Counted from the stretch's first letter, positions 1-6,976 are shown. The stretch: DNA of 8,620 nt from an uncultured Prevotella sp. (GCA_905234355.1 CAJOHP010000095.1:1-8620); one strand, 5' to 3'. The notes: a model not told the origin generated them from the sequence alone. Numbers and translations: made by a program.

Positions 1-935
1 CCCATGATTTCATCATGCAGCTGCCGGAGGGCTATCTGCCCGGGGGTGCCGTCGAAGGCGGCCGAGAGACTGACGGGCGAACGGAAGTGGCTGAGCGCTG
101 GCAGCAGCGGCACAAGGTCGCGGGGGTGGATGCTGGCGTCGGCCACCGAGCCGTTCCACGACATGTGTCGCACATCGTGGAGCAGGGAGCCGCGGGCGGT
201 GATCTCGGGGATGCTGATGTCAGACCGTGGCAGCTGCAGGTAGAACCGGCTGAGACGTGCCATGCGGCTGTCGGCCGTGAAGGCGAAGGACAACCGTCGG
301 ACGTCCAGTCCCGACTGCTCGGCAAACGACAGGCGGCGCACGGTCACGTCGAGGCTGCTGTCGGTCAGCTCACGCAACAAGATGTGTGCGCTTATGTTGC
401 TGAAACTCAGGTGGTGGGTGTTAAACTGCTCGGGCGTTTGTTTGGCGTCGGCCTGATGGTAGGACACGCTCGACTGTCGGATGATGAGCGAGTTGATGCG
501 CAGGTGGAGTGGGGTGGCGTGGCTGGTGGTGTCGGGCGATGCGAGGGCATCGATGAGGAACTGGCAGTTGAGCGGCGACTGTGCGTCGGCCCGGCTGAGG
601 CTTGCATGTGCTCCGAAGAGCTGCGCCGAGGTGAGCACGATGCGTCCCTCGGTCAGCGGGTAGAGCTCCATGCGTGCCGACATGCGGCCTACCTGCAGCA
701 GCGGTGCGCCCTGCTGGTCGTGCAGCAGGATGCTGTCTACGATGACGCGGTTGAAGAGTCCCAGGTCCACGCGGCCCACGCTGACGCGTGTGCCCAGCAC
801 CTGGCTCAGCTCATGGGCCACGCGTCGGCCGAGCCACGTCTGCACGGCAGGCACGCGGATGAGCGTCATGGCTGCCAGTGTGATAGCCATGAGGCTCCAG
901 ACTATCCAGTTGACGATATGCTTGAGGGCCTTCAT
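1..935 (-). CDS. tamB: TamB-like translocation/assembly module protein, N-terminal part (runs off left edge)
   Basis: The minus strand is open from the ATG at 935-933 to position 1 with no stop, giving 311 residues beginning MKALKHIVNWIVWSLMAITL. Residues about 7-26 form a single membrane anchor. They are followed by VQTWLGRRVAHELSQVLGTRVSVGRVDLGLFNRVIVDS, the usual opening of Bacteroidetes TamB/AsmA-like proteins, and then beta-rich sequence with alternating hydrophobic residues. Family knowledge: TamB is a very long periplasmic beta-helical protein anchored in the inner membrane, linked to outer-membrane protein assembly and to phospholipid transport between membranes. Family members often exceed 1,000 residues, so most of this gene lies outside the window. 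The start is preceded by a good TAnnTTTG promoter but no clear Shine-Dalgarno sequence. It is divergent from nqrA. An AsmA-family name is the main alternative, since the C-terminal TamB domain cannot be seen. Confidence 0.85.
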   Translation of the reverse strand, partial: MKALKHIVNWIVWSLMAITLAAMTLIRVPAVQTWLGRRVAHELSQVLGTRVSVGRVDLGLFNRVIVDSILLHDQQGAPLLQVGRMSARMELYPLTEGRIVLTSAQLFGAHASLSRADAQSPLNCQFLIDALASPDTTSHATPLHLRINSLIIRQSSVSYHQADAKQTPEQFNTHHLSFSNISAHILLRELTDSSLDVTVRRLSFAEQSGLDVRRLSFAFTADSRMARLSRFYLQLPRSDISIPEITARGSLLHDVRHMSWNGSVADASIHPRDLVPLLPALSHFRSPVSLSAAFDGTPGQIALRQLHDEIM

Positions 936-959
936 CTGTCAGTTCTACTTGACAATTGT

Positions 960-975
960 TTTGACATGAGTCAAA
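960..975. repeat. 16-base inverted repeat, candidate operator or 5'-end hairpin
   Basis: TTTGAC (960-965) and GTCAAA (970-975) are perfect 6-base arms around ATGA. The repeat lies just downstream of the -7 element of the tamB-like gene, at or next to its predicted transcription start. A further TTGAC at 949-953 repeats the left arm 12 bases away. It could be a repressor site or a hairpin at the mRNA 5' end. Short AT-rich palindromes also arise by chance. Confidence 0.3.
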
Positions 976-984
976 TTTGAAGTG

Positions 985-992
985 CAAATTTA
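985..992 (-). promoter_or_regulatory. Bacteroidetes-type -7 promoter element for the tamB-like gene
   Basis: Read on the minus strand this is TAAATTTG followed by CAC, a perfect match to the Bacteroidetes -7 consensus TAnnTTTG. Transcription would start near 977-979, giving a leader of about 44 bases before the ATG at 935. I could not find a clear TTTG -33 element at the usual spacing, so the call rests on the -7 match and its position. Confidence 0.55.
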
Positions 993-1055
993 CTAAAAAA
1001 CTTGCCAATGTAGCAGTTTTTGCAGCATAATGTCGTTAATATTCATATTTTTTAT

Positions 1056-1063
1056 TACTTTTG
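1056..1063 (+). promoter_or_regulatory. Bacteroidetes-type -7 promoter element for the nqr operon
   Basis: TACTTTTG followed by CAC matches TAnnTTTG exactly and lies in an AT-rich stretch. The predicted start of transcription is near 1069-1071, so the nqr mRNA would carry a leader of about 120 bases. No convincing -33 TTTG is seen about 20 bases upstream. It is the only good plus-strand match between the divergent genes that is compatible with the nqrA start. Confidence 0.5.
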
Positions 1064-1080
1064 CACACTGTTAAGCATAA

Positions 1081-1149
1081 CCGGAGTGGCACATGATGTC
1101 TCTTGGCCTGACATTTCCGCTGCTCCGGAGCGGGTGCCGTAAGGTGCTC
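1081..1149 (+). promoter_or_regulatory. Possible structured 5' leader of the nqr mRNA
   Basis: This GC-rich block lies between the predicted transcription start (about 1070) and the AT-rich run before nqrA. Bases 1081-1090 can pair with 1119-1128 (10 pairs, two of them G-U). Bases 1086-1092 can instead pair with 1134-1140 (GGCAC with GTGCC plus two G-U pairs). These two pairings exclude each other. A smaller hairpin, 1128-1131 with 1146-1149 plus inner pairs around a GTAA loop, is followed directly by TTTTCTT and so resembles a weak terminator. I do not recognise a known riboswitch class. The structure is inferred by eye only. Confidence 0.3.
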
Positions 1150-1188
1150 TTTTCTTGTGCAATATTTACTTATCAGTACATTTTATAT

Positions 1189-2538
1189 ATGTCATTCAGT
1201 CAAGTTATTCATTTACGAAAAGGCTTGGACATCCGTCTGAAAGGACGTGCTGAGGAGACGAAGATGCAGCTGAAGTCGAGCGGCCGCTATGCCCTTGTGC
1301 CCGACGACTTCGAGGGCGTCACTCCGAAAGTCGTGGTGAAGGCGGGCGACCAGGTCCAGGCGGGCGACATCTTGTTTGCGAACAAGCAGTTTCCCCAGGT
1401 GGGTTTTGCCTCTCCGGTGAGCGGAAAGGTCACCGCCGTAGAGCGTGGCGACCGCCGGAAGGTGCTCGCCGTGAAGATTGATGCCGACGCCCAGCAGACC
1501 TATCGCGAGCTGGGCAAGAAGGATGTGGCGACCATGGACGGAAAAGCCGTCGTCGAAGCCCTGCTCGAAGCCGGTATCTTTGGTTATATCAATCAGTTGC
1601 CTTATGCCGTCTCTACCAATCCGTCGACGATGCCTAAGGCCATCTTTGTCTCTGCACTGCGCGACAAGCCGCTCGCCCTCGACTTCGAGTACGAGGTGAG
1701 AGGGCAGGAGCGCGACTTCCAGACCGGTCTCACGGCGCTGTCGAAGATAGCCAAGACCTATCTCGGAGTGGGCGAAGGGTCGGCCCTTGCCGATATGAAG
1801 GATGCCGAGGTGTGTGCCTTCGTAGGCCCCTGCCCTGCCGGCAACGTGGGCGTGCAGGTCAATCATCTGGACCCCGTGAACAAGGGCGAGGTGGTGTGGA
1901 CCATCGGCGACCCCACGGTGGTGCTCTTCATCGGGCGTCTGTTCAACACGGGGCATGTGGACCTGCACCGCACCGTGGCACTCTGTGGCAGCGAGGTGAC
2001 AAAGCCCGTCTGTGCCGACATGCTTGTGGGCCAGGAGCTTGCCACACTCGTGGCTGGCAGCTACGACGCCAGCCACAGCGTGCGCATCATCGACGGCAAC
2101 GTGCTCACCGGGCGACAGACCACCAAGGACGGCTATCTGGGCGCCCACAGCTCCGAGGTGACCATCATCCCCGAAGGCAGTCAGGCCGACGAGCTGCTCG
2201 GGTGGATCATGCCGCGCACCCGGCAGTTCTCGGTCAGCCGCAGCTACTTCTCCTGGCTCATGGGCAAGAGAGACTATGCGCTCGACGCCCGCATCAAGGG
2301 CGGTGAGCGCCACATCATCATGAGTGGCGAGTACGACCGCGTGCTGCCCATGGACATCTACGGCGAGTATCTCATCAAGGCCATCATCACCGGCGACATA
2401 GACCGTCAGGAGCAGCTCGGCATCTACGAGGTGAGTCCCGAAGACTTTGCCTTGGCCGAGTTTGTTGATTCCTCGAAGCTAGAGCTGCAACGTATTGTGA
2501 GAGAGGGGCTTAATATCTTACGTAAAGAAAACGCTTAA
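1189..2538 (+). CDS. nqrA: Na+-translocating NADH:quinone reductase subunit A (NqrA)
   Basis: NqrA is the peripheral cytoplasmic subunit of the Na+-pumping NADH:quinone oxidoreductase. The predicted protein has 449 residues, close to the usual length of about 446-450. It begins MSFSQVIHLRKGLDIRLKG, then GVTPKVVVKAGDQVQAGDILF and SPVSGKV (residues about 75-81), the biotinyl-lipoyl-like N-terminal fold shared with RnfC. A central block CAFVGPCPAGNVGVQVNHLD and the C-terminal IYEVSPEDFALAEFVDSSK are also typical of the family. I chose the ATG at 1189. The frame stays open upstream to an ATG at 1093, but those extra 32 residues do not resemble any NqrA N-terminus, and KGLDI normally lies within the first 10-15 residues. 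No Shine-Dalgarno sequence precedes the start; the upstream bases are very AT-rich. It is the first gene of the operon, 6 bases before nqrB. Confidence 0.96.
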   Translation: MSFSQVIHLRKGLDIRLKGRAEETKMQLKSSGRYALVPDDFEGVTPKVVVKAGDQVQAGDILFANKQFPQVGFASPVSGKVTAVERGDRRKVLAVKIDADAQQTYRELGKKDVATMDGKAVVEALLEAGIFGYINQLPYAVSTNPSTMPKAIFVSALRDKPLALDFEYEVRGQERDFQTGLTALSKIAKTYLGVGEGSALADMKDAEVCAFVGPCPAGNVGVQVNHLDPVNKGEVVWTIGDPTVVLFIGRLFNTGHVDLHRTVALCGSEVTKPVCADMLVGQELATLVAGSYDASHSVRIIDGNVLTGRQTTKDGYLGAHSSEVTIIPEGSQADELLGWIMPRTRQFSVSRSYFSWLMGKRDYALDARIKGGERHIIMSGEYDRVLPMDIYGEYLIKAIITGDIDRQEQLGIYEVSPEDFALAEFVDSSKLELQRIVREGLNILRKENA

Positions 2539-2544
2539 ACGACT

Positions 2545-3714
2545 ATGAGTGCATTACGAAACTATATAGACCGTGTGAAGCCACACTTCGAAGAGGGTGG
2601 CAAGCTGCATAGCTTCAGGTCGCTGTTCGAGGGCTTTGAGACGTTCCTCTATGTGCCCAACGACACCTCGAAGGGCACGGGTGTGCACATCCACGACGCC
2701 ATCGACTCCAAGCGCATCATGAGCATGGTGGTCATCGCCCTGATGCCCGCCATGCTGTTCGGCATGTACAATGTGGGCTACCAGAACGCGCTGGCCGCCG
2801 GCACGCTGGCCACTGCGTCGATAGCCGAGCTGTTCTGCTACGGCTTCCTGGCCGTACTGCCCAAGATACTCGTCTCCTACATCGTGGGCCTCGGCATCGA
2901 GTTTGCCTGGGCACAGTGGAAGGGCGAGGAGATACAGGAGGGATTCCTCGTGTCGGGCATACTCATCCCGCTCATCATCCCCGTGAACTGTCCGCTCTGG
3001 ATACTGGCCGTGGCCGTGGCCTTTGCCGTGGTCATAGGCAAGGAGATCTTCGGCGGCACAGGCATGAACATCTTCAATCCGGCGCTGCTCTGCCGTGCCT
3101 TTCTCTTCTTTGCCTATCCCACGAAGATGAGTGGCGACCAGGTGTGGGTGGCCGGCGAGCGCATCTTCGGACTGGGCTACGACCTGCCCGACGGTTTTAC
3201 CATGGCCACGCCGCTCGGACAGGTGGGGCAGGGCGCAGAGGTCACTGCCTCGCTCAACGACATGATCGTCGGACTTATTCCGGGAAGTATCGGTGAGACC
3301 AGCGTCATCGCCATCGCCCTGGGTGCCGTGCTGCTGCTGCTCACCGGCATAGCCTCGTGGAAGACCATGCTGAGCGTCTTCGCCGGCGGCGCCCTGACAG
3401 CAGCCCTCTTCCAGAGCATGGGCATGACCCCCATCACCTGGTATGAGCACCTGGTGCTGGGCGGCTTCTGCTTCGGTGCCGTCTTCATGGCCACCGACCC
3501 CGTCACCTCGTGCCGCACGGAGACGGGTAAGTATATCTATGGCTTCCTCATCGGCATGATGGCCGTGGTCATCAGGGTGATGAATCCCGGCTATCCCGAG
3601 GGCATGATGCTCGCCATCCTGCTGATGAACATGTTTGCTCCCACCATCGACCACTTCGTGGTGGAGCGCAACATCTCGAAACGAATGAATAGGACCAAGG
3701 CCGCAAAGCAGTAA
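2545..3714 (+). CDS. nqrB: Na+-translocating NADH:quinone reductase subunit B (NqrB)
   Basis: This 389-residue integral membrane subunit carries covalent FMN and forms part of the Na+ and quinone path. A hydrophilic N-terminus (about 1-55) is followed by many hydrophobic helices from about residue 56 to 375. The conserved segment GKEIFGGTGMNIFNPAL lies at about 165-181. The sequence D216-G-F-T-M-A-T222 fits the ApbE flavinylation pattern Dxx[S/T]xAT, so Thr222 is the predicted FMN attachment site by a phosphoester bond. The start codon follows the nqrA stop by 6 bases without a Shine-Dalgarno sequence; only an A-rich tract (AAAGAAAA) lies upstream. Its first codons are AT-rich compared with the GC-rich body. 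RnfD is the related alternative, but the order A-B-C-D-E-F and the length identify NqrB. Confidence 0.96.
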   Translation: MSALRNYIDRVKPHFEEGGKLHSFRSLFEGFETFLYVPNDTSKGTGVHIHDAIDSKRIMSMVVIALMPAMLFGMYNVGYQNALAAGTLATASIAELFCYGFLAVLPKILVSYIVGLGIEFAWAQWKGEEIQEGFLVSGILIPLIIPVNCPLWILAVAVAFAVVIGKEIFGGTGMNIFNPALLCRAFLFFAYPTKMSGDQVWVAGERIFGLGYDLPDGFTMATPLGQVGQGAEVTASLNDMIVGLIPGSIGETSVIAIALGAVLLLLTGIASWKTMLSVFAGGALTAALFQSMGMTPITWYEHLVLGGFCFGAVFMATDPVTSCRTETGKYIYGFLIGMMAVVIRVMNPGYPEGMMLAILLMNMFAPTIDHFVVERNISKRMNRTKAAKQ

Positions 3715-3715
3715 A

Positions 3716-3722
3716 AAGGAGG
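3716..3722 (+). promoter_or_regulatory. Strong Shine-Dalgarno site for nqrC
   Basis: AAGGAGG ends 9 bases before the nqrC ATG at 3732 and begins directly after the nqrB stop. It is the strongest ribosome binding site in the window and is notable because most neighbouring starts have none. Confidence 0.7.
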
Positions 3723-3731
3723 AAAGTAGCT

Positions 3732-4331
3732 ATGAAACTGAATACAAACTCTAACACCTACATTATTATATATAGCACGATACTCGTGGTGGTGGTGGCC
3801 TTCCTGCTGGCCTTCGTCTTCAAGGCCCTCAAGCCCATGCAGGATGCCAACGTGGCGCTCGACGTGAAGAAGCAGATACTCTACTCGCTCAACATCCGCC
3901 ATCTGGACGGTGCGGAGGCCGAGGCAAAATATGCCGAGGTGGTGGGCGAGCAGACCACCGTGGACGGACAGACGGTCTACGACTGCACCGTCGACGGTCA
4001 GCACGTGCGTGTGGCCTCGCTCAAGGGCATGGGCCTCTGGGGCGGCATCAGCGGCTATGTGGCCGTGGCCGACGACGGCACCGTCTTCGGTGCCTACTTC
4101 AACCACGAGGGCGAGACCGCCGGACTCGGGGCCGAGATCAAGGACTCACGGGCATGGCAGGAGAAGTTCATCGGCAAGCGCATCTACGATGCCGAGGGAC
4201 GCGTGGTGCTCTCGGTGGTGAAGAAAGTGGACGACCCCGAGACGCAGGTCGACTGTGTCACAGGCGCCACACTCACCAGCAATGGCGTCGACGCCATGCT
4301 GAAGGACGGCCTGAAGAATGTAAAACCCTAA
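3732..4331 (+). CDS. nqrC: Na+-translocating NADH:quinone reductase subunit C (NqrC)
   Basis: NqrC is a single-span membrane subunit whose periplasmic domain carries a covalent FMN that exchanges electrons with NqrB. The 199-residue product has one hydrophobic helix at about residues 10-31 (YIIIYSTILVVVVAFLLAFVF) and a soluble FMN-binding domain after it. The motif D174-C-V-T-G-A-T180 near the C-terminus is a textbook flavinylation site, with Thr180 as the predicted FMN ester residue. GETAGLGAEI (about 126-135) is also conserved in NqrC/RnfG proteins. The protein is shorter than the Vibrio subunit (about 257 residues), but the domain looks complete. It lies 17 bases after nqrB, with a strong Shine-Dalgarno site. 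RnfG is the paralogous alternative, ruled out by the operon context. Confidence 0.95.
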   Translation: MKLNTNSNTYIIIYSTILVVVVAFLLAFVFKALKPMQDANVALDVKKQILYSLNIRHLDGAEAEAKYAEVVGEQTTVDGQTVYDCTVDGQHVRVASLKGMGLWGGISGYVAVADDGTVFGAYFNHEGETAGLGAEIKDSRAWQEKFIGKRIYDAEGRVVLSVVKKVDDPETQVDCVTGATLTSNGVDAMLKDGLKNVKP

Positions 4332-4344
4332 CGCAACAAGAACT

Positions 4345-4968
4345 ATGGCACTATTTAGCAAACAGAATAAAGAGGTATTCCTCAAGCCGCTCAACGCCGA
4401 CCACCCCATCCTGGGGCAGGTGCTCGGCATCTGTTCGGCACTCGCCGTCACCTCGCAGCTCAAGCCCGCCATCGTGATGGGACTGGCCGTGACGGTCATC
4501 ACGGCGTTCTCCAACGTCATCATCTCCATCCTGCGCAACACCATCCCCAACCGCATACGCATCGTGGTGCAGCTCGTGGTGGTGGCCGCGCTGGTGACCA
4601 TCGTCTCACAGGTGCTCAAGGCCTACGTCTACGACGTCAGCGTGGAGCTCTCCGTCTACGTCGGACTCATCATCACCAACTGCATCCTCATGGGACGTCT
4701 CGAGGCGTTTGCCATGACCAACAAGCCCTGGCCCTCTTTCCTCGACGGCGTGGGCAACGGACTGGGCTACGCCATGATACTCGTCGTCGTCGGAGCCGTG
4801 CGTGAGCTGCTCGGAAGGGGCACCCTGCTGGGCTTCCAGGTCGTGCCCGACGCCTGCTACGACATGGGCTACATCAACAACGGCATGATGACCATGCCTG
4901 CCATGGCCCTCATACTCGTGGGCTGTGTCATCTGGATACACCGTGCATACTTTTATAAGGAGAAGTAA
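4345..4968 (+). CDS. nqrD: Na+-translocating NADH:quinone reductase subunit D (NqrD)
   Basis: This 207-residue, six-helix-type membrane subunit belongs to the NqrD/RnfE family. LGICSALAVT places Cys30 and ITNCILMGRLEAFA places Cys113 in the two half-helix regions. Structural work on Vibrio NQR showed that the equivalent cysteines of NqrD and NqrE together hold a [2Fe-2S] cluster in the middle of the membrane, and both are present here. The gene starts 13 bases after nqrC with no visible Shine-Dalgarno sequence and ends 3 bases before nqrE. The last codons of nqrD (encoding KEK) contain the ribosome binding site of nqrE, so translation of the two is probably linked. Confidence 0.96.
   Translation: MALFSKQNKEVFLKPLNADHPILGQVLGICSALAVTSQLKPAIVMGLAVTVITAFSNVIISILRNTIPNRIRIVVQLVVVAALVTIVSQVLKAYVYDVSVELSVYVGLIITNCILMGRLEAFAMTNKPWPSFLDGVGNGLGYAMILVVVGAVRELLGRGTLLGFQVVPDACYDMGYINNGMMTMPAMALILVGCVIWIHRAYFYKEK
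4957..4962 (+). promoter_or_regulatory. Shine-Dalgarno site for nqrE inside the end of nqrD
   Basis: AAGGAG lies 9 bases before the nqrE ATG at 4972 and is formed by the last sense codons of nqrD. Ribosomes finishing nqrD would pass directly over it. Confidence 0.6.
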
Positions 4969-4971
4969 ATT

Positions 4972-5598
4972 ATGGAACACGCAATAAGTCTATTCTTCAG
5001 GTCGATATTTGTCGACAACATGATCTTCGCCTTCTTCCTTGGCATGTGCTCCTATCTGGCCGTGTCGAAGACGGTGAAAACATCGCTCGGACTGGGTCTG
5101 GCCGTGACCTTCGTGCTCACCGTCACCGTGCCCGTCAACTATCTCTTGCAGAACAAGGTGCTGGGCGACGGATGCCTGGCCGAGGGCGTAGACCTGAGCT
5201 ATCTCTCGTTCATACTCTTCATCGGCGTCATAGCCGGCATCGTGCAGATTGTCGAGATGACCGTCGAGCGCTACTCACCCTCGCTCTACGCCGCACTGGG
5301 CATCTTCCTGCCCCTCATCGCCGTCAACTGTGCCATCATGGGCGCCTCGCTCTTCATGCAGCAGCGCATTCTCATGGACCCCTCCAGCACACAGGCCATC
5401 ACCTCTGTGGCCGATGCAGCCGTCTACGGCCTTGGCTCCGGCATCGGATGGACACTCGCCATCGTCTCACTCGGAGCCATACGCGAGAAGATGCAGTACT
5501 GCGACGTGCCACGGCCACTGCAGGGACTCGGCATCACCTTTATCGTCGTGGGACTCATGGCTATGGCTATGATGTGTTTTAGTGGACTTAATATTTAA
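4972..5598 (+). CDS. nqrE: Na+-translocating NADH:quinone reductase subunit E (NqrE)
   Basis: This 208-residue membrane subunit is homologous to NqrD and RnfA and packs against NqrD in inverted orientation. LGMCSYLAVS contains Cys26 and IAVNCAIMGASLF contains Cys120, matching the positions reported for the Vibrio NqrE cluster ligands. With Cys30 and Cys113 of NqrD they complete the four ligands of the membrane [2Fe-2S] centre. About six hydrophobic helices cover most of the chain, and GLGSGIGWTLAIVSLGAIREKM near the C-terminus is typical of the family. It is 3 bases from nqrD and 9 bases from nqrF. The length is normal for the family and no disruption is seen. Confidence 0.96.
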   Translation: MEHAISLFFRSIFVDNMIFAFFLGMCSYLAVSKTVKTSLGLGLAVTFVLTVTVPVNYLLQNKVLGDGCLAEGVDLSYLSFILFIGVIAGIVQIVEMTVERYSPSLYAALGIFLPLIAVNCAIMGASLFMQQRILMDPSSTQAITSVADAAVYGLGSGIGWTLAIVSLGAIREKMQYCDVPRPLQGLGITFIVVGLMAMAMMCFSGLNI

Positions 5599-5607
5599 TA
5601 AAGAAAA

Positions 5608-6891
5608 ATGGCACAGTTTATAGCATATAGCATCGGAGTATTCCTCATCGTAATACTTCTCTTGGTGGTCGTACTGCTCGTGGCGAAGAAATTCCTCTCG
5701 CCCAGCGGCAACGTCAGCATCGAGATCAACGGCGACCGCACCATATCGGTGGCTCAGGGCAACTCGCTCATGTCGACACTCAACGAAAACGGCATCTTCC
5801 TCCCCTCTGCCTGTGGCGGCAAGGCCTCCTGCGGGCAGTGCAAGGTGCAGGTGCTCGAGGGCGGAGGCGAGATACTCGACTCGGAGAAGCCTCACTTCAC
5901 ACGCAAGGAGCAGAAGGCCGGATGGCGACTGGGATGCCAGTGCAAGGTGAAGGGCGACCTGAAGATACACGTCGACGAGTCGATACTCGGCGTCAAGGAG
6001 TATGAGTGCACCGTCATCTCCAACAAAAACGTCGCCACGTTCATCAAGGAGTTCAAGGTGCAGCTGCCTGCAGGCGCCCACATGGACTTCCTGCCCGGCT
6101 CCTACGCCCAGATCAAGATACCGGCCTTCGACTGCATCGACTACGACCGCGACTTCGACAAGTCGCTCATCGGAGCCGAGTATCTGCCGTCGTGGGAGAA
6201 GTTCGGGCTGTTCCCCCTGAAGTGCAAGAACCCCGAGCCCACCATACGTGCCTACTCCATGGCCAACTATCCGGCCGAGGGCGACGTGTTCATGCTCACC
6301 GTGCGCATTGCCACACCGCCCTTCAAGGCCGACAAGAGCGGATTCATGGAGGTGAACCCCGGCATAGCCTCCAGCTACATCTTCTCCCTCAAGCCCGGCG
6401 ACAAGGTCGTCATGAGTGGACCCTTCGGCGACTTCCACCCCCACTTCGACACGAAGAAAGAGATGATCTGGGTGGGCGGCGGAGCCGGCATGGCACCCCT
6501 GCGCGCACAGATCATGCACATGACGCGCACGCTCAATACGCGCGACCGCGAGATGCACTACTTCTACGGAGCACGAGCACTCAACGAGGTCTTTTACCTT
6601 GACGACTTCCTGCAGCTGGAGAAGGACTTCCCCAACTTCCACTTCCACCTCGCCCTCGACCGCCCAGACCCAGCCGCCGACGCAGCCGGTGTGCCCTACA
6701 CCCCCGGCTTCATCCACAAGGTCATGTACGACACCTACCTCAAGAACCACCCCGCACCTGAAGACATCGAGTACTACATGTGCGGCCCCGGTCCCATGAG
6801 CTCCGCCGTCGTCAAGATGCTCGACTCCCTCGGCGTCCAACCCGAAAGCATCGCCTTCGACGACTTCGGCGGCGGCGCCCCGAAGAAGTAA
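5608..6891 (+). CDS. nqrF: Na+-translocating NADH:quinone reductase subunit F (NqrF), NADH-oxidising subunit
   Basis: NqrF is the entry point for electrons: it oxidises NADH on FAD and passes electrons through a ferredoxin-like [2Fe-2S] centre to the membrane part. The 427-residue product has one N-terminal membrane helix (about residues 7-27). A plant-type ferredoxin domain follows, with ligands Cys69, Cys75, Cys78 and Cys110 in the pattern C-x5-C-x2-C-x31-C. A ferredoxin-reductase domain comes next, with the FAD motif RAYSMANYP (about 214-222), the NADH-binding GGGAGMAPLR (290-299) and CGPGPM (392-397). The C-terminus FDDFGGG is typical of NqrF. It is the last gene of the operon, 9 bases after nqrE, with only an A-rich tract (AAAGAAAA) before the start. 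A strong terminator follows 32 bases after the stop. Confidence 0.97.
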   Translation: MAQFIAYSIGVFLIVILLLVVVLLVAKKFLSPSGNVSIEINGDRTISVAQGNSLMSTLNENGIFLPSACGGKASCGQCKVQVLEGGGEILDSEKPHFTRKEQKAGWRLGCQCKVKGDLKIHVDESILGVKEYECTVISNKNVATFIKEFKVQLPAGAHMDFLPGSYAQIKIPAFDCIDYDRDFDKSLIGAEYLPSWEKFGLFPLKCKNPEPTIRAYSMANYPAEGDVFMLTVRIATPPFKADKSGFMEVNPGIASSYIFSLKPGDKVVMSGPFGDFHPHFDTKKEMIWVGGGAGMAPLRAQIMHMTRTLNTRDREMHYFYGARALNEVFYLDDFLQLEKDFPNFHFHLALDRPDPAADAAGVPYTPGFIHKVMYDTYLKNHPAPEDIEYYMCGPGPMSSAVVKMLDSLGVQPESIAFDDFGGGAPKK

Positions 6892-6923
6892 CCCCCCCAC
6901 ACACAAAACCGTCAACAATACCC

Positions 6924-6960
6924 CAGCGGGGCGGCCGGATGGCCGCCCCGCTGTTCTTAT
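6924..6960 (+). terminator. Intrinsic terminator of the nqr operon
   Basis: A perfect 13-base-pair, very GC-rich stem (6924-6936 with 6941-6953) closes a GGAT loop and is followed by TTCTTAT. It starts 32 bases after the nqrF stop, as expected for a Rho-independent terminator. A second small palindrome (TTATGG 6957-6962, CCATAA 6969-6974) overlaps its tail. Confidence 0.9.
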
Positions 6961-6976
6961 GGCAACTTCCATAAAC

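Noticed and set aside
15..980. 321-residue plus-strand reading frame opposite the tamB-like gene
   Set aside because: It is the in-register complement of the tamB-like coding frame; its protein is His/Ala/Val/Gln-rich with no family features, while the minus strand gives a recognisable protein.
1155..1184. Second promoter candidate: TTG, 19 bases, TACATTTT
   Set aside because: It matches 7 of 8 consensus positions with good spacing, but transcription would begin at or after the nqrA ATG at 1189, leaving no translatable start.
1213..2313. 366-residue minus-strand reading frame inside nqrA
   Set aside because: Long antisense frames arise in GC-rich genes with strong third-position bias. The product is His-rich and unlike any known family, and nqrA is unmistakable.
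2554..3654. 366-residue minus-strand reading frame inside nqrB
   Set aside because: Same codon-bias artefact; the product is highly hydrophilic and His/Asp-rich because it mirrors membrane-helix codons. The equal length to the nqrA antisense frame is coincidence.
1189..6891. RNF complex instead of NQR
   Set aside because: The order A-F, an NADH/FAD subunit with a plant-type [2Fe-2S] ferredoxin domain (NqrF), and the absence of the RnfB polyferredoxin subunit identify NQR.
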